NCBI GenBank assembly: GCA_947084925.1
Contig: CAMTUJ010000026.1
Span: 1-64,000 of the forward strand
Source of the DNA: JAGPUQ01 sp947084925
Lineage (GTDB): Bacteria; Pseudomonadota; Gammaproteobacteria; Pseudomonadales; Porticoccaceae
Length of the DNA: 64,000 nucleotides
Direction: 5' to 3'
Shown piece after piece: positions 51,604 to 61,539 of this stretch. Within the stretch, counting starts at the first letter, position 1; the number at the start of each line of letters is the position of its first letter. The notes beneath the pieces were generated by a model. That model made no database searches, was not told the DNA's origin, and saw only the letters and a program-made list of their open reading frames with translations. Made by a program: the position numbers and the translations under genes.

Positions 51604-52419
51604 ATGGCAGAAGCAGCGGCAGGTTTGCAGGGCGTACGGCACATCGTTGCGGTCGCCTCCGGCAAGGGCGGCGTGGGCAAATCCACCACGGCGGTGAACC
51701 TCGCGCTGGCGCTGGTGGCCGAGGGTCGCAGCGTCGGCCTGCTCGACGCCGACATCTACGGACCCAGCATCGGCCTGTTGCTCGGCCTGCCCGATGGCAC
51801 CCAGCCGAAGGTGCTGAACGGCAATACCTTTGTGCCGGTGGCGGCGCACAACCTCAAGACCATGTCCATGGCCTATCTGGCCAGCGCCAGCACGCCCATG
51901 GTGTGGCGCGGTCCCATGGCGGGCGGGGCGCTGATCCAGATGCTCACCCAGACCAACTGGGGCGAGCTCGACGTGCTGGTGGTGGACATGCCGCCCGGCA
52001 CCGGCGACATCCAGCTCACCCTCGCGCAGAAAGCCCGGGTATCCGGCGCGGTGATCGTCACCACGCCGCAGGACATCGCGCTGCTGGACGCGCGCAAGGG
52101 TATCGAGATGTTCAACAAGGTGCGGATTCCGGTGCTGGGCGTGGTCGAGAACATGAGCCTCCATGTCTGCACCCGGTGCGGCCACGCCGAGCCGATTTTC
52201 GATACCGGCGGCGGCGCCCGGGTGGCGGCGGAATACGGCACCGTGCTGCTGGGTTCGCTGCCGCTGGACCGACGCATCCGCGAAGGCGATGCCGGGCGCC
52301 CGATTGTGGCTGCCGATCCGGAAGGCGAGCTGGCTGGTCGCTATCGCGTGATCGCGCGCGGCGTACTGACCGCGCTCGCGGGTCTGGATGCCAGCGTTCC
52401 CGAAATCATCATCGAATAG
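51604..52419 (+). CDS. apbC: Iron-sulfur cluster carrier protein Mrp/ApbC
   Basis: A 271-residue P-loop ATPase of the Mrp/NBP35 type that delivers Fe-S clusters to apoproteins. The deviant Walker A is SGKGGVGKST near residue 20, DADIYGPSIGLLLG follows, and VVDMPPGTGDIQLTL is the switch region. The C-terminal CxxC, read in HVCTRCGHAE, binds the bridging cluster. The usual N-terminal DUF59 domain of long Mrp proteins is absent, so this is the short form. The genes metG, apbC and dcd are often neighbours in gammaproteobacteria. Confidence 0.95.
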   Translation: MAEAAAGLQGVRHIVAVASGKGGVGKSTTAVNLALALVAEGRSVGLLDADIYGPSIGLLLGLPDGTQPKVLNGNTFVPVAAHNLKTMSMAYLASASTPMVWRGPMAGGALIQMLTQTNWGELDVLVVDMPPGTGDIQLTLAQKARVSGAVIVTTPQDIALLDARKGIEMFNKVRIPVLGVVENMSLHVCTRCGHAEPIFDTGGGARVAAEYGTVLLGSLPLDRRIREGDAGRPIVAADPEGELAGRYRVIARGVLTALAGLDASVPEIIIE

Positions 52420-52465
52420 CAGCGCCGTAAATCACTCGCGACATAGCCGTGCGGAGAGCAGGACC

Positions 52466-53035
52466 TTGAGCATCAAATCGGATAAATGGATCCGCCGCAT
52501 GGCGGTACAGGGCATGATCGAACCCTTTGTGGACCGCCAGGTGCGGGATCCCGAGGGCAATGGTGCCCGGGTGATTTCCTACGGGCTGTCCAGCTACGGC
52601 TACGACGTGCGCTGCGCGGATGAATTCAAGATTTTCACCAATGTGCATTCGGCCACGGTGGATCCGAAGAATTTCGATCCCCGCAGTTTCGTGGACGTGA
52701 AGGGCGATTACTGCGTGATTCCGCCCAATTCGTTCGTGCTCGCCCGTACTGTGGAGTATTTCCGCATCCCCCGCAGCGTGCTCACCATCTGCCTCGGCAA
52801 ATCCACCTACGCGCGCTGCGGCATCATCGTCAATGTCACCCCCCTCGAACCCGAATGGGAGGGGCATGTCACGCTCGAGTTTTCCAACACCACCAGCCTG
52901 CCGGCCAAGGTCTATGCCAACGAGGGCGTGGCCCAGATGCTGTTTTTCGAGTCCGATGAAGTGTGCGAGGTTTCCTACCGGGATCGCGGCGGAAAATATC
53001 AGGGTCAGCGCGGCGTAACCCTGCCGCGGGCTTGA
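52466..53035 (+). CDS. dcd: dCTP deaminase
   Basis: A 189-residue dCTP deaminase that makes dUTP for thymidylate synthesis. Core motifs SDKWIRRMAVQGMIEPF, ISYGLSSYGYDVR, GKSTYARCGIIVNVTPLEPEWEGH and GGKYQGQRG are intact, including the catalytic Glu in LEPEWEG. The start is a TTG at 52466-52468 (TTG AGC ATC AAA), which matches the family beginning MSIKSDKW and has AGGA just before it; no ATG is available in frame close by. The rare start may keep expression low. Confidence 0.95.
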   Translation: MSIKSDKWIRRMAVQGMIEPFVDRQVRDPEGNGARVISYGLSSYGYDVRCADEFKIFTNVHSATVDPKNFDPRSFVDVKGDYCVIPPNSFVLARTVEYFRIPRSVLTICLGKSTYARCGIIVNVTPLEPEWEGHVTLEFSNTTSLPAKVYANEGVAQMLFFESDEVCEVSYRDRGGKYQGQRGVTLPRA

Positions 53036-53061
53036 GCATCGGCAGGCGGCGCAGCCACGGC

Positions 53062-53979
53062 TCAGTTCGGTGACTGGGGGGACTGCGCCGCTGCCGGGCT
53101 TGTGGCCGGGCCTGGCGGGGACGCCAGGAGCGCCGTGCGCAAGGCGTTGAGTTTAACTTTCAGGGTGCGGGTGTGCTCCGGGCCCATCCGCAACAGTTGT
53201 TTTCGTGCCTCTGACAGCCCTTCCAGCCCGGGATCCGCATAGGTATAGGCGACGGATTCCTGCGCCAGCGCGGGCGATGTGGCCAGCTCCGGCGTCCCCA
53301 GCAGGTGGTCGATGGCGCCGAGCAGCGCGGTATCCAGTTGCTCGGGCGGTTGTCCCAGTTCCCCGTAGGCTGCCTCCAGCAATGGCCGGTAGCGCTGGAA
53401 AAATTCGGCCAGCGCGGTCACGTCCAGGCCATCCACCAGGCCGACCATGGTGTTGTAACGCGCGTAGTTGCGCGGGCTCACATAAGTTTTGCCGTCGCGA
53501 ATGTCTGCCTGAAAACCCCCAGCCGGAGGCGCGAGCAGGAGCGTTTCCAGCGAGAATTCGCCGCGGGCGAGTCCGGCGATCAGTACGGCGATGCGTTGCA
53601 GCAGGCTATCCTGCCTGAGCCACTTTGCCAGCGGCCCGTCGCCCAGCAGCGCGCGCAGATGTTCGCGTACCTCGACGTCGCTGTCCGCCAGCTCCAGCAA
53701 GGTTGCCTGAAGCGCCGGCACCGCTGGAATGCGTGTCGGCGCCGGCGTCGCCGTCGTGTCGGCCGGGGACGTCGCTGGCAAGGCTGCGGCCGTTGTCGTT
53801 GCGGCGGGTGCCTGCGCCGGCGTCGGCAGCGGTGCGTCTGTGGATGGCACGCTGAGCTGGGTCGGGGGGCGGAAAAACAGGAAATAGGCGCCTATGCCGA
53901 GTCCGAGCAACACAGCGAGAATCGGCAGCGCACGGCCAATACCCGGTCGATCGGAGCCTGGATCGAAGTGTTCGGTCAC
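53062..53979 (-). CDS. DUF3014 domain-containing membrane-anchored protein
   Basis: A 305-residue protein with an N-terminal TM helix (ALPILAVLLGLGIGAYFLFF), a low-complexity Ala/Thr/Pro linker at about residues 40-85, and a DUF3014 domain recognisable in LLGDGPLAKWLRQDSLLQRIAVLIAGLARG, YVSPRNYARYNTMVGLVDGLD and YTYADPGLEGLSEARKQLLRMGP. The domain is of unknown role and would lie in the periplasm. The start overlaps the end of the DUF3108 gene upstream, so they are co-expressed. Confidence 0.85.
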   Translation of the reverse strand: MTEHFDPGSDRPGIGRALPILAVLLGLGIGAYFLFFRPPTQLSVPSTDAPLPTPAQAPAATTTAAALPATSPADTTATPAPTRIPAVPALQATLLELADSDVEVREHLRALLGDGPLAKWLRQDSLLQRIAVLIAGLARGEFSLETLLLAPPAGGFQADIRDGKTYVSPRNYARYNTMVGLVDGLDVTALAEFFQRYRPLLEAAYGELGQPPEQLDTALLGAIDHLLGTPELATSPALAQESVAYTYADPGLEGLSEARKQLLRMGPEHTRTLKVKLNALRTALLASPPGPATSPAAAQSPQSPN

Positions 53980-54713
53980 TGGACTACCTGCGCGGTTTCG
54001 ACGGCGGCGGGCGGGGCGGACAACTCATTGAGCAGCAACTCGTAGCTGTCGCCGTTTTCCTCCTGGCGCAGCTTCACCAACCGGTAACCCAGCGCCGGTG
54101 CCATCCAGAAGAAGGTCTGGCGCACGTTGTCGTCGCGCACACGGCGTACTCGTACCGCATTCACCTCCCCGGCAGCGGTGTGAATGACGTCGGTGCCTTC
54201 GCTCTGGAAGAAGTAATGCTTGACCTTGCCGCGATCCATCACCTGGTAATCAAAACTGGTTTTGCCGGCGATCAGGTCACGACGCAACTGGACCTGATAG
54301 CTGATCGGGCCGAGATACCCGGGTTGCAGCGCGATGTCGCGCGGATCGCCGTGGCGGCGGTAGTGCGCGACGGCCTGGGTGCGATCAACCGACAACTGTT
54401 CTTTGCGCTTGCTGCCGAGCAGGGAGCGTTCGTAGCGGTATGCATCCACCAGAATGGCGCCGTCGGCGAGATGAAAGTCTTCCTGTTCGTGAATCTCGCC
54501 GAGCGCATTGGCGGCGGCGGTGATGACGCGATAGCCGGCGGGCGTCGTTGCCAGCGTCTGTGTGATGACGACCGGAATGCCGTTGAAGCTGGCCTTGTAG
54601 GTGGCCGTGTAGGGAGCGAGCGCGGTCTCGCCCCGGGCGCCCAGCGCCAGCACGAGCAGCGCGACTGCCAGCAGGGAGCGCGGGTGAAAGTCAGTGAGAT
54701 CGGCTCTGGTCAT
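53976..54713 (-). CDS. DUF3108 domain-containing secreted protein
   Basis: A 245-residue exported protein. The signal peptide is in LLAVALLVLALGARG followed by ETALAPYTATYKASFNGIPVVI, the start of the DUF3108 beta-rich domain, which continues through IVDAYRYERSLLGSKRKEQLSV and KHYFFQSEGTDVIHTAAGEVNAVRV. The start at 54713 (MTRADLTD) is chosen. Relatives are conserved next to purM in gammaproteobacteria. The function is unknown; an envelope role is likely. It overlaps the DUF3014 gene by four bases and lies 31 bases after purM. Confidence 0.85.
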   Translation of the reverse strand: MTRADLTDFHPRSLLAVALLVLALGARGETALAPYTATYKASFNGIPVVITQTLATTPAGYRVITAAANALGEIHEQEDFHLADGAILVDAYRYERSLLGSKRKEQLSVDRTQAVAHYRRHGDPRDIALQPGYLGPISYQVQLRRDLIAGKTSFDYQVMDRGKVKHYFFQSEGTDVIHTAAGEVNAVRVRRVRDDNVRQTFFWMAPALGYRLVKLRQEENGDSYELLLNELSAPPAAVETAQVVQ

Positions 54714-54744
54714 GGCGGCTTGGACGGCTCCCGGCGGGAAACGT

Positions 54745-55821
<1,077 letters not shown>

Positions 55822-55950
55822 CGATGCGCATCCCCGTAAACGCGGCATTTTAGCCCGCTGCGCCGGCAAAGTCAGGGCGCGGCGGGCGCCGCCTGGATTC
55901 CTGGTGAATTGCACGCCAGCCCGACCTGCGCATGCTGATAGAATGCCGCG

Positions 55951-57111
55951 ATGAAAATCAGCCGGTTTTACGCACTCCTGGCCACACTTTTGCTCGCCTT
56001 GGCGCCGCGCGTGGCGGGCGCCGTGGTGATGGTGGACCTGCTTGCCGCCACGGTGCCGGTGGTCGATCAGAGCGATGCCGAACGGGAGCGGGGTTTTCGT
56101 GCAGGCCTGGGTCAGGTTGCCGTCAAATTGACGGGACAGCGCGCAGTGCTGGACGACCCCGGCGTCGCGCAACTGGTGGCCACGGCGCCGCAGTTGGTCG
56201 AGCGCTACGACTATGTCGAGGTGCCCGCTGCGGGGTCGGAACCCGAAGTGGGCGGCGCACCGGGCTTCCTGCTGCAGGTTAGTTTCTCCGCGTCGGCCGT
56301 GGATGCGGCGCTGCGGCGCCTGCATGTGCCGCTCTGGCCCGCGCAACGCCCGCAGCTTTTGTTGCTGGCAAGCGGCAGCGAGGCGGACAGTGCCGCGGTG
56401 ATCGAGATCGCCCGTCGTGTGCTCGCGAACCGCGGGGTTCCGGTACTGGAACCCCTGTGGGATCTGGAGGACCGCAAGGCGATCGGCGCGACTCATGCGG
56501 GGTTTGACGCGGATCGGATCGAGGCAGTGGCGCAACGCTACGGTGCGAGCCATTGGCTTGCGCTCGATCCCGCCGTCGGCGCCGACGCGATCCGCGGTCG
56601 GTGGCGGCTCGGCGGCACCGGTGCGCCGGCGTCCGCGACGCCGACCGCGGAATCCTTGCCGCAGTGGGTCGAGGCGAGTGTCGGCGACGCCGTGGACCAG
56701 CTCGCCGCGCGACTTGCCTATCTGCCCCAGACCGGTACCGCGACCCAAACCCTGGTAGTCGAGGATGTCCGCAGTTACGCAGCCTACCGCGCCGTGCTGG
56801 AGACGCTGGGGGGTATGGAATTTATCCGTGGGATCGCGGTGACCGCGCTGACGGCGGGTCGGCTGCATGTCGAGCTGCAACTGGACGGCGATCCGAACCT
56901 CCTGTGGACGGCACTCGACGGCAATCCGCGCTTTGGTGCTGTCGTCCCGGCAGTCGCGGCCGCGCCCGCGGCGCAACTCCCGGTCGCATCCACGGCCCAA
57001 TCCAGCGTCGCTTCCGCGGCCACTGCCACCGCAGAAACCGCAGTCCAGACCGCCGTGGTTACCGCGGCCGAACCCGCGGTCGAGCGACGCTATCTCTGGC
57101 GGGGACCCTGA
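55951..57111 (+). CDS. DUF2066 domain-containing secreted protein
   Basis: A 386-residue protein with a signal peptide (FYALLATLLLALAPRVAGA). The DUF2066 domain covers about residues 25-300, with VVDQSDAERERGFRAGLGQVAVKLTG and FLLQVSFSASAVDAALRRLHVPLWPAQRPQLLLL as conserved parts. The C-terminal 60 residues are an Ala/Thr/Val-rich low-complexity tail. Relatives sit directly before hda, as here (stop TGA at 57109-57111, hda TTG at 57112). The function is unknown; an envelope location is likely. Confidence 0.85.
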   Translation: MKISRFYALLATLLLALAPRVAGAVVMVDLLAATVPVVDQSDAERERGFRAGLGQVAVKLTGQRAVLDDPGVAQLVATAPQLVERYDYVEVPAAGSEPEVGGAPGFLLQVSFSASAVDAALRRLHVPLWPAQRPQLLLLASGSEADSAAVIEIARRVLANRGVPVLEPLWDLEDRKAIGATHAGFDADRIEAVAQRYGASHWLALDPAVGADAIRGRWRLGGTGAPASATPTAESLPQWVEASVGDAVDQLAARLAYLPQTGTATQTLVVEDVRSYAAYRAVLETLGGMEFIRGIAVTALTAGRLHVELQLDGDPNLLWTALDGNPRFGAVVPAVAAAPAAQLPVASTAQSSVASAATATAETAVQTAVVTAAEPAVERRYLWRGP

Positions 57112-57798
57112 TTGTCTCGTCAGCTCGCACTGCCGGTGACCTTGCGCGACGATGCCGGCTTCGAGAATTTCCACGCCGCGCCCACGTCGGTCGCGGGCCA
57201 GGCGCTCGCGCTGCTGCGCGACCAGTTCCCGCCGGGCAGCCTGGTCTGCCTCTGGGGTGGTCCCGGGACCGGCAAGAGCCATCTGGCGCGCGCCAGTTGT
57301 CGGCATTACGCGCAGGCACTCTATCTGCCGCTGGGCGCCCTGCGCGACTGTGCTCCCGACGAAGTGCTCGCCGATCTCGATAATCTCAACCTGCTGGCCC
57401 TGGATGAACTGGATGCCGTCGCGGGCCGGGGCGACTGGGAGCTGGCGCTGTTCAGTTTGCACAACCGGCTGCTGGAGCGGGGCGGGCGTTTGCTGGTGAC
57501 GGCGCGGACGGCGCCGCGCGAACTGCCGTTGCGGTTGCCTGATCTGCGCTCGCGACTCGTCGCCGGATACGGGTTTGGTCTTCCCGATCATGACGATGGG
57601 CAGTGTCTGGAAATTCTGCGGTTTCGGGCGGCGCGCCTCGGGTTGCTGCTCGGGCCGGATGCCGGGCGCTACCTGCTGCACCGCGCGCCACGGGATCTCG
57701 CGAGTTTGATGGACTGTCTCGATCGCCTCGATCACGCGGCACTCGCGCATCAGCGGCAGCTTACGATGCCCTTTATCAAGCAGGTGTTCGGTTGGTGA
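57112..57798 (+). CDS. hda: DnaA regulatory inactivator Hda
   Basis: A 228-residue DnaA-like AAA+ protein that, with the beta clamp, promotes ATP hydrolysis on DnaA after initiation. The N-terminal QLALPVTL clamp-binding motif is present, Walker A is GGPGTGKSH near residue 47, Walker B LLALDELDAV, and sensor regions LLVTART and ARDLASLMDCLDRLD follow. A DNA-binding domain IV is missing, which separates it from DnaA. It starts at a TTG (57112) abutting the DUF2066 stop, so it depends on upstream translation. Confidence 0.93.
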   Translation: MSRQLALPVTLRDDAGFENFHAAPTSVAGQALALLRDQFPPGSLVCLWGGPGTGKSHLARASCRHYAQALYLPLGALRDCAPDEVLADLDNLNLLALDELDAVAGRGDWELALFSLHNRLLERGGRLLVTARTAPRELPLRLPDLRSRLVAGYGFGLPDHDDGQCLEILRFRAARLGLLLGPDAGRYLLHRAPRDLASLMDCLDRLDHAALAHQRQLTMPFIKQVFGW

Positions 57799-57909
57799 GC
57801 GGATTCCGCGACCAGGCTTGAGCGAGGCCGTCGCAAATACTCGGCGTATCGCTGCCGATTCGCGCTGCGGCGGAGCTGTGCGGTGCGCGTGGCTGCCGTG
57901 TCAGTGCAA

Positions 57910-58653
57910 CTAACCTGCCGACTTTTTTGCCGCGCGTTTGTCGCGCAGATAGGGTTGATTGCTGCCGCGACGCTCGGTATCGAACAAACCGGTGGCTTTG
58001 ATCAGATCACTCAGTTTCGAGTAACCATAGTTGCGCGGATCGAAGGATGCCTGGTTGGAGATATGCGAGCCAACCTGTCCCAGATGTGACCAACCATCAT
58101 CGCCAATGCAGGCTTCGACGGCGTTGCGCAGCAGGCCGACCAGCTTGGTGTCGCTCTTGAGTTCCTTGGCGGATTTTCTCTGCGGACTCGCCGCGGTTTC
58201 CTCGCTGGCCTGGGACAGCGTGCCGAGATTTTCCAGATAAAGAAATTTGGAGCAGGCATTGACGAACGGCATCGGCGTTTTCTTTTCGCCAAAACCGTAC
58301 ACCTTGAGCCCGTTGGCGCGGATGCGCATCACCAGCGGCGTGAAGTCGGAATCGGACGAGGCCAGACAAAAAGCGTCGAGCTTCTGGGTGTAGAGCAGAT
58401 CCATGGCATCGATGATCATGGCGCTGTCGGTGGCGTTCTTGCCCTTGGTGTAAGCGAACTGCTGGATCGGCTGGATTGCGTAGTCGTGCAGCACCTCTTC
58501 CCAGCCTTTGAGGTTGTTGCTCTTCCAGTTGCCGTAGGCGCGGCGCACATTGGGCACGCCGTATTTGGCCAGCTCATCGAGGATCACCTCGATCTTGCCC
58601 GCCGGGCAGTTGTCGGCGTCGATGAGCAGGGCGATGCGGGCTTCGTCGGACAT
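57910..58653 (-). CDS. NYN domain protein with OST-HTH/LOTUS domain
   Basis: A 247-residue protein. Residues 1-150 form an NYN (PIN-like) nuclease domain: IALLIDADNCPAGKIEVILDEL, NATDSAMIIDAMDLLYTQKLDAFCLASSDSDFTPLVMRI, with the acidic residues D13 and D15 and the DSDF motif for metal binding. Residues from about 165 onward resemble an OST-HTH/LOTUS domain (KLVGLLRNAVEACIGDDGWSHLGQVGSHI), often RNA-binding. The expected role is RNA processing or decay; the target is unknown. The gene is convergent with hda. Confidence 0.9.
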   Translation of the reverse strand: MSDEARIALLIDADNCPAGKIEVILDELAKYGVPNVRRAYGNWKSNNLKGWEEVLHDYAIQPIQQFAYTKGKNATDSAMIIDAMDLLYTQKLDAFCLASSDSDFTPLVMRIRANGLKVYGFGEKKTPMPFVNACSKFLYLENLGTLSQASEETAASPQRKSAKELKSDTKLVGLLRNAVEACIGDDGWSHLGQVGSHISNQASFDPRNYGYSKLSDLIKATGLFDTERRGSNQPYLRDKRAAKKSAG

Positions 58654-58733
58654 GCTGGGGTTACCAGGTTGCTGGCGTGGTGGTCAGGCTGCGCGAGGCA
58701 ATCGGGCGGGTCCGCCGACGCACCCGCCCGCCA

Positions 58734-60449
58734 TCAATGCCCGGCGGTTTGCTGCGGCGTGATTTTGTAGAGCGCCGTGGCGCGATCCGCCGAAACATAG
58801 ATGGCGCCGCTCGGGGATACCCCCACGCCGGTGAGCACATAGCTGGGCGGCATGCCTTCGGCGGCGGGGTAGCCGATGGCGAGATTGCGCGCGATCTCGG
58901 TGACGTCGCCGTTTTCGGGGTCGATCCGGACCAGCCGCCGCCGACCAACCTCGGCGAGCACGATGGTCCCGTCGGGCGCCACGGCGAAGCCTTCGGGTCG
59001 ATCCAGACCTTCGGCGACCACCTGGCGCTTGCCATTGTCTGGATTCAGGCGCAACAGTTGCCCGTTCAGGGTGTCGGTCAGATAGACACGGGTGATCGGC
59101 TTGCCTTCCTTGTCGCCCGGTACCGGACGCATGGCGGCCATGCCCGGCAGGTTTTCGGCGATGGTCTTGCGCTTGGCGCCGTGTTCGCCGGATACCCGCA
59201 ACAGGCGTCCGGTGCCCTGTTCGGCGATCAGCAGCACACCGGGCTCCAGCTCCAGCGCATCCACCGGATGCTTGAGATCGTGGTAGGTCGCGACGGATGC
59301 GTTGGTGGCGAGGTTGAAGACTTCGACCGCGTTGGTGAACCAGCTCGAAGTCACCGCGCGGTTGCCCTGGAGGGTGACGGTCATCGGCATTTCCATGCGG
59401 TCGCGCAGGCCGCGTTTCAGCTCGGTGACCGCGCCGCTGTCACCGGCTATTTTCTTGAAAGAAAACAGATCTCCCAGATAGATCTGATCGATGCCGTTTT
59501 CGACCCGGACATCCAGCCCGCCGGGCACGGCGAGCGCACTCTTCACGACGGTATGGGTCGCGCCCGTGCGGGTGTTGATCTTGAGAATGGCGTTATCGAC
59601 CATGTTGGTGATGTAGAGCTGGTCGCGGGAGTCGAACGCCAGGTTGTCGATACCCTCGGGTACGGTCGCCACCAGGGTTTTCTCGCCGCTGTGGATATCC
59701 ACCCGCAGTACCCGGCCCGTTGCGGTATCGGTCACATGGAGGTTGTCGTGGCTGTCGAGGTTGGCGGCCACCGGAATCCGGAAGCCGGCTGCAACCTCGG
59801 TCGATTCACCGCTGTCCACATCGATCTTCACCGCCTGGCCCTTGAAGAGCAGGGGTCCATAGAGCAGGCCGTTCTTGCCGAAATCGAAGCCGTTCAGACC
59901 GCCCATGTCGGCCAGCACCCGGCGCGGTTCCTTGCGCCCCTTGAGGTCCAGTTCCCACAGCGCATCGCCCCACAGCACCTGGGTGACAAACAGCCGACCG
60001 TCGTCGCGGAACGCGATGGAATTGATGCCGGGCAGATTGTCCGCGAGGACAAAGACGGTGCCGTCCGGGCGGCGGGCGTGGACCTTCCAGGTGAGGATCG
60101 AGGTCCACACCAGGGTGCCGTCGGGGCCGAATTCGAGATCGTCGGCCATGCCCTGGGGCGGCCCCACGAACACCTCGGATTCCCCCGTGTTGACGTCAAC
60201 CTTGTGGATGGCCTGGCCGATGACGCTGCCCACATAGAGGTTGTCGTCGCGGTCGAAGGTGAGGCCGTGCACGCCGAGGAAATCGGCGCCGGGCACCAGA
60301 TACTGCACCAGGTAAGGCTCGCTGGTGCCTTCGGCGTCCAGCAGCCCGTGGCTCTCCGGAGTGCCTTTTCCGCAGCTCGCGAGTACCGCGGCGAGCGCAA
60401 ATGCCAGCGCCGCGCGGCGCAGGGATGCCCGGGATTTGTGGTGGCTCAT
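58734..60449 (-). CDS. Beta-propeller lipoprotein, SMP-30/NHL-repeat type
   Basis: A 571-residue protein with a lipoprotein signal (ALAFALAAVLASCGKG, Cys lipidated) and several NHL-like blades, such as FDRDDNLYVGSVIGQAIHKVD, FGPDGTLVWTS, DSHDNLHVTDTATGRVLRVD and VAPDGTIVLAEVGRRRLVRID. It is related in design to the cytoplasmic propeller at 34044 but longer and exported to the envelope. Relatives bind ligands or act as lactonases; which holds here is unclear. It is located downstream of the enoyl-CoA hydratase gene on the same strand, with a gap of 114 bases. Confidence 0.86.
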   Translation of the reverse strand: MSHHKSRASLRRAALAFALAAVLASCGKGTPESHGLLDAEGTSEPYLVQYLVPGADFLGVHGLTFDRDDNLYVGSVIGQAIHKVDVNTGESEVFVGPPQGMADDLEFGPDGTLVWTSILTWKVHARRPDGTVFVLADNLPGINSIAFRDDGRLFVTQVLWGDALWELDLKGRKEPRRVLADMGGLNGFDFGKNGLLYGPLLFKGQAVKIDVDSGESTEVAAGFRIPVAANLDSHDNLHVTDTATGRVLRVDIHSGEKTLVATVPEGIDNLAFDSRDQLYITNMVDNAILKINTRTGATHTVVKSALAVPGGLDVRVENGIDQIYLGDLFSFKKIAGDSGAVTELKRGLRDRMEMPMTVTLQGNRAVTSSWFTNAVEVFNLATNASVATYHDLKHPVDALELEPGVLLIAEQGTGRLLRVSGEHGAKRKTIAENLPGMAAMRPVPGDKEGKPITRVYLTDTLNGQLLRLNPDNGKRQVVAEGLDRPEGFAVAPDGTIVLAEVGRRRLVRIDPENGDVTEIARNLAIGYPAAEGMPPSYVLTGVGVSPSGAIYVSADRATALYKITPQQTAGH

Positions 60450-60563
60450 GACGTACTCCCTTGCCTTTTGTGCTGGACCCGGTGGTCAGTTGCGCGCGGC
60501 CTGGAACCCGCGCCGGGGAAGCATCGCTGCTGCTTGCGCAGGCTTGCGGTGGTTCCGCTGCCG

Positions 60564-61379
60564 CTAATTCCCCTTGAAATCCGGTTCGCGGCGCTCCGCG
60601 GTGGCTTTGATGCCCTCCTTGGCATCCGCGGTCTTGAGCAGCCACTGCTGCTCGCCCAGCTCGCGGTCGGTGGCGGCCTGCACCCGGTCGGCAAGCCCCA
60701 TGCGCACGGTTTCCCGGATCGACTGCACCGCGAGCGGCGCCGAGCCGGCGATCTCACGCGCCAGCGCCTGGGCACTGGTCAGTACCTGATCCTGCGCCAC
60801 CAGCACGTCGGCAAGCCCCCAGGCGACAGCCTGGTCGCCCGGTACACGGCGACCGCTGTAGAACATGAGATGCGCCTTTTGCTGGCCGATCAGCGCCGGC
60901 AGGGTGTGGGTGAGGCCGAATCCGGGATGAAAGCCGAGGCGCGAAAAATTGGCGCTGAAGCGCGCTTCCGGGCAGGTAACGCGGAAATCGCCCACCAGCG
61001 CCAGCCCCAGACCGCCGCCGATCGCCGCACCCTGCACCGCGCACACCACGGGCTTTTTGTTGCGGAACAATCGCACTGCTTCCTGATAGAGCCGGCCCGA
61101 GCGTTTTTTGAAGGCGGAGTCATCCTTGCCGGCGGCGGCGTTGTCCCTGTCGAGGCGGTCGCCGCCCGCAAAATCGGCGCCCGCGCAGAACGCCTTGCCT
61201 TCCGCGGCGAGCACCAGCGCGCGGCATTCCGGCACGGCATCCAGATCGGTGAAAGCGTCGGCGATGGCATTGATCAGGGTCACGTCGAAATAATTGAAAG
61301 GCGGCCGCCGGATGGTGATGGTGGCGACGCGATCTTCCAGTGCAACGCTGATATCCGGGTAAGTGCCAATGCTGGTCAT
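60564..61379 (-). CDS. Enoyl-CoA hydratase/isomerase family protein
   Basis: A 271-residue crotonase. The oxyanion-hole residues come from AFCAGADF near residue 65 and from GAAIGGGLGLALVGDFRV near 120. The regular catalytic Glu of the second crotonase position is hard to place; the sequence FSRLGFHPGFGLTHTLPALIG has a Gly-Phe-His stretch where hydratases have a Glu-x-x-G, so it may be a hydratase, isomerase or a related reaction. It would act on acyl-CoA in beta-oxidation with the synthetase and dehydrogenase elsewhere in the window. Confidence 0.9.
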   Translation of the reverse strand: MTSIGTYPDISVALEDRVATITIRRPPFNYFDVTLINAIADAFTDLDAVPECRALVLAAEGKAFCAGADFAGGDRLDRDNAAAGKDDSAFKKRSGRLYQEAVRLFRNKKPVVCAVQGAAIGGGLGLALVGDFRVTCPEARFSANFSRLGFHPGFGLTHTLPALIGQQKAHLMFYSGRRVPGDQAVAWGLADVLVAQDQVLTSAQALAREIAGSAPLAVQSIRETVRMGLADRVQAATDRELGEQQWLLKTADAKEGIKATAERREPDFKGN

Positions 61380-61539
61380 GTCCGCTCCACGGGTGATTTT
61401 TTTCGAGTCTAATTCAAATCAGCCGAGCGTGGGCGGTCGGGCTCGCGCCCGGGTGCGATTTCAGGATAATGACGCCGGCATCGAAGCAGCGCGAGATCAA
61501 AACGTGACATCCAACTTTCTGAATCCGGCACCCACGGCG

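Noticed and set aside
58677..61412. A 911-codon plus-strand frame opposite the propeller and crotonase genes
   Set aside because: It runs across two real minus-strand genes and their gap and has no recognisable motif, as expected for a shadow in GC-rich DNA.
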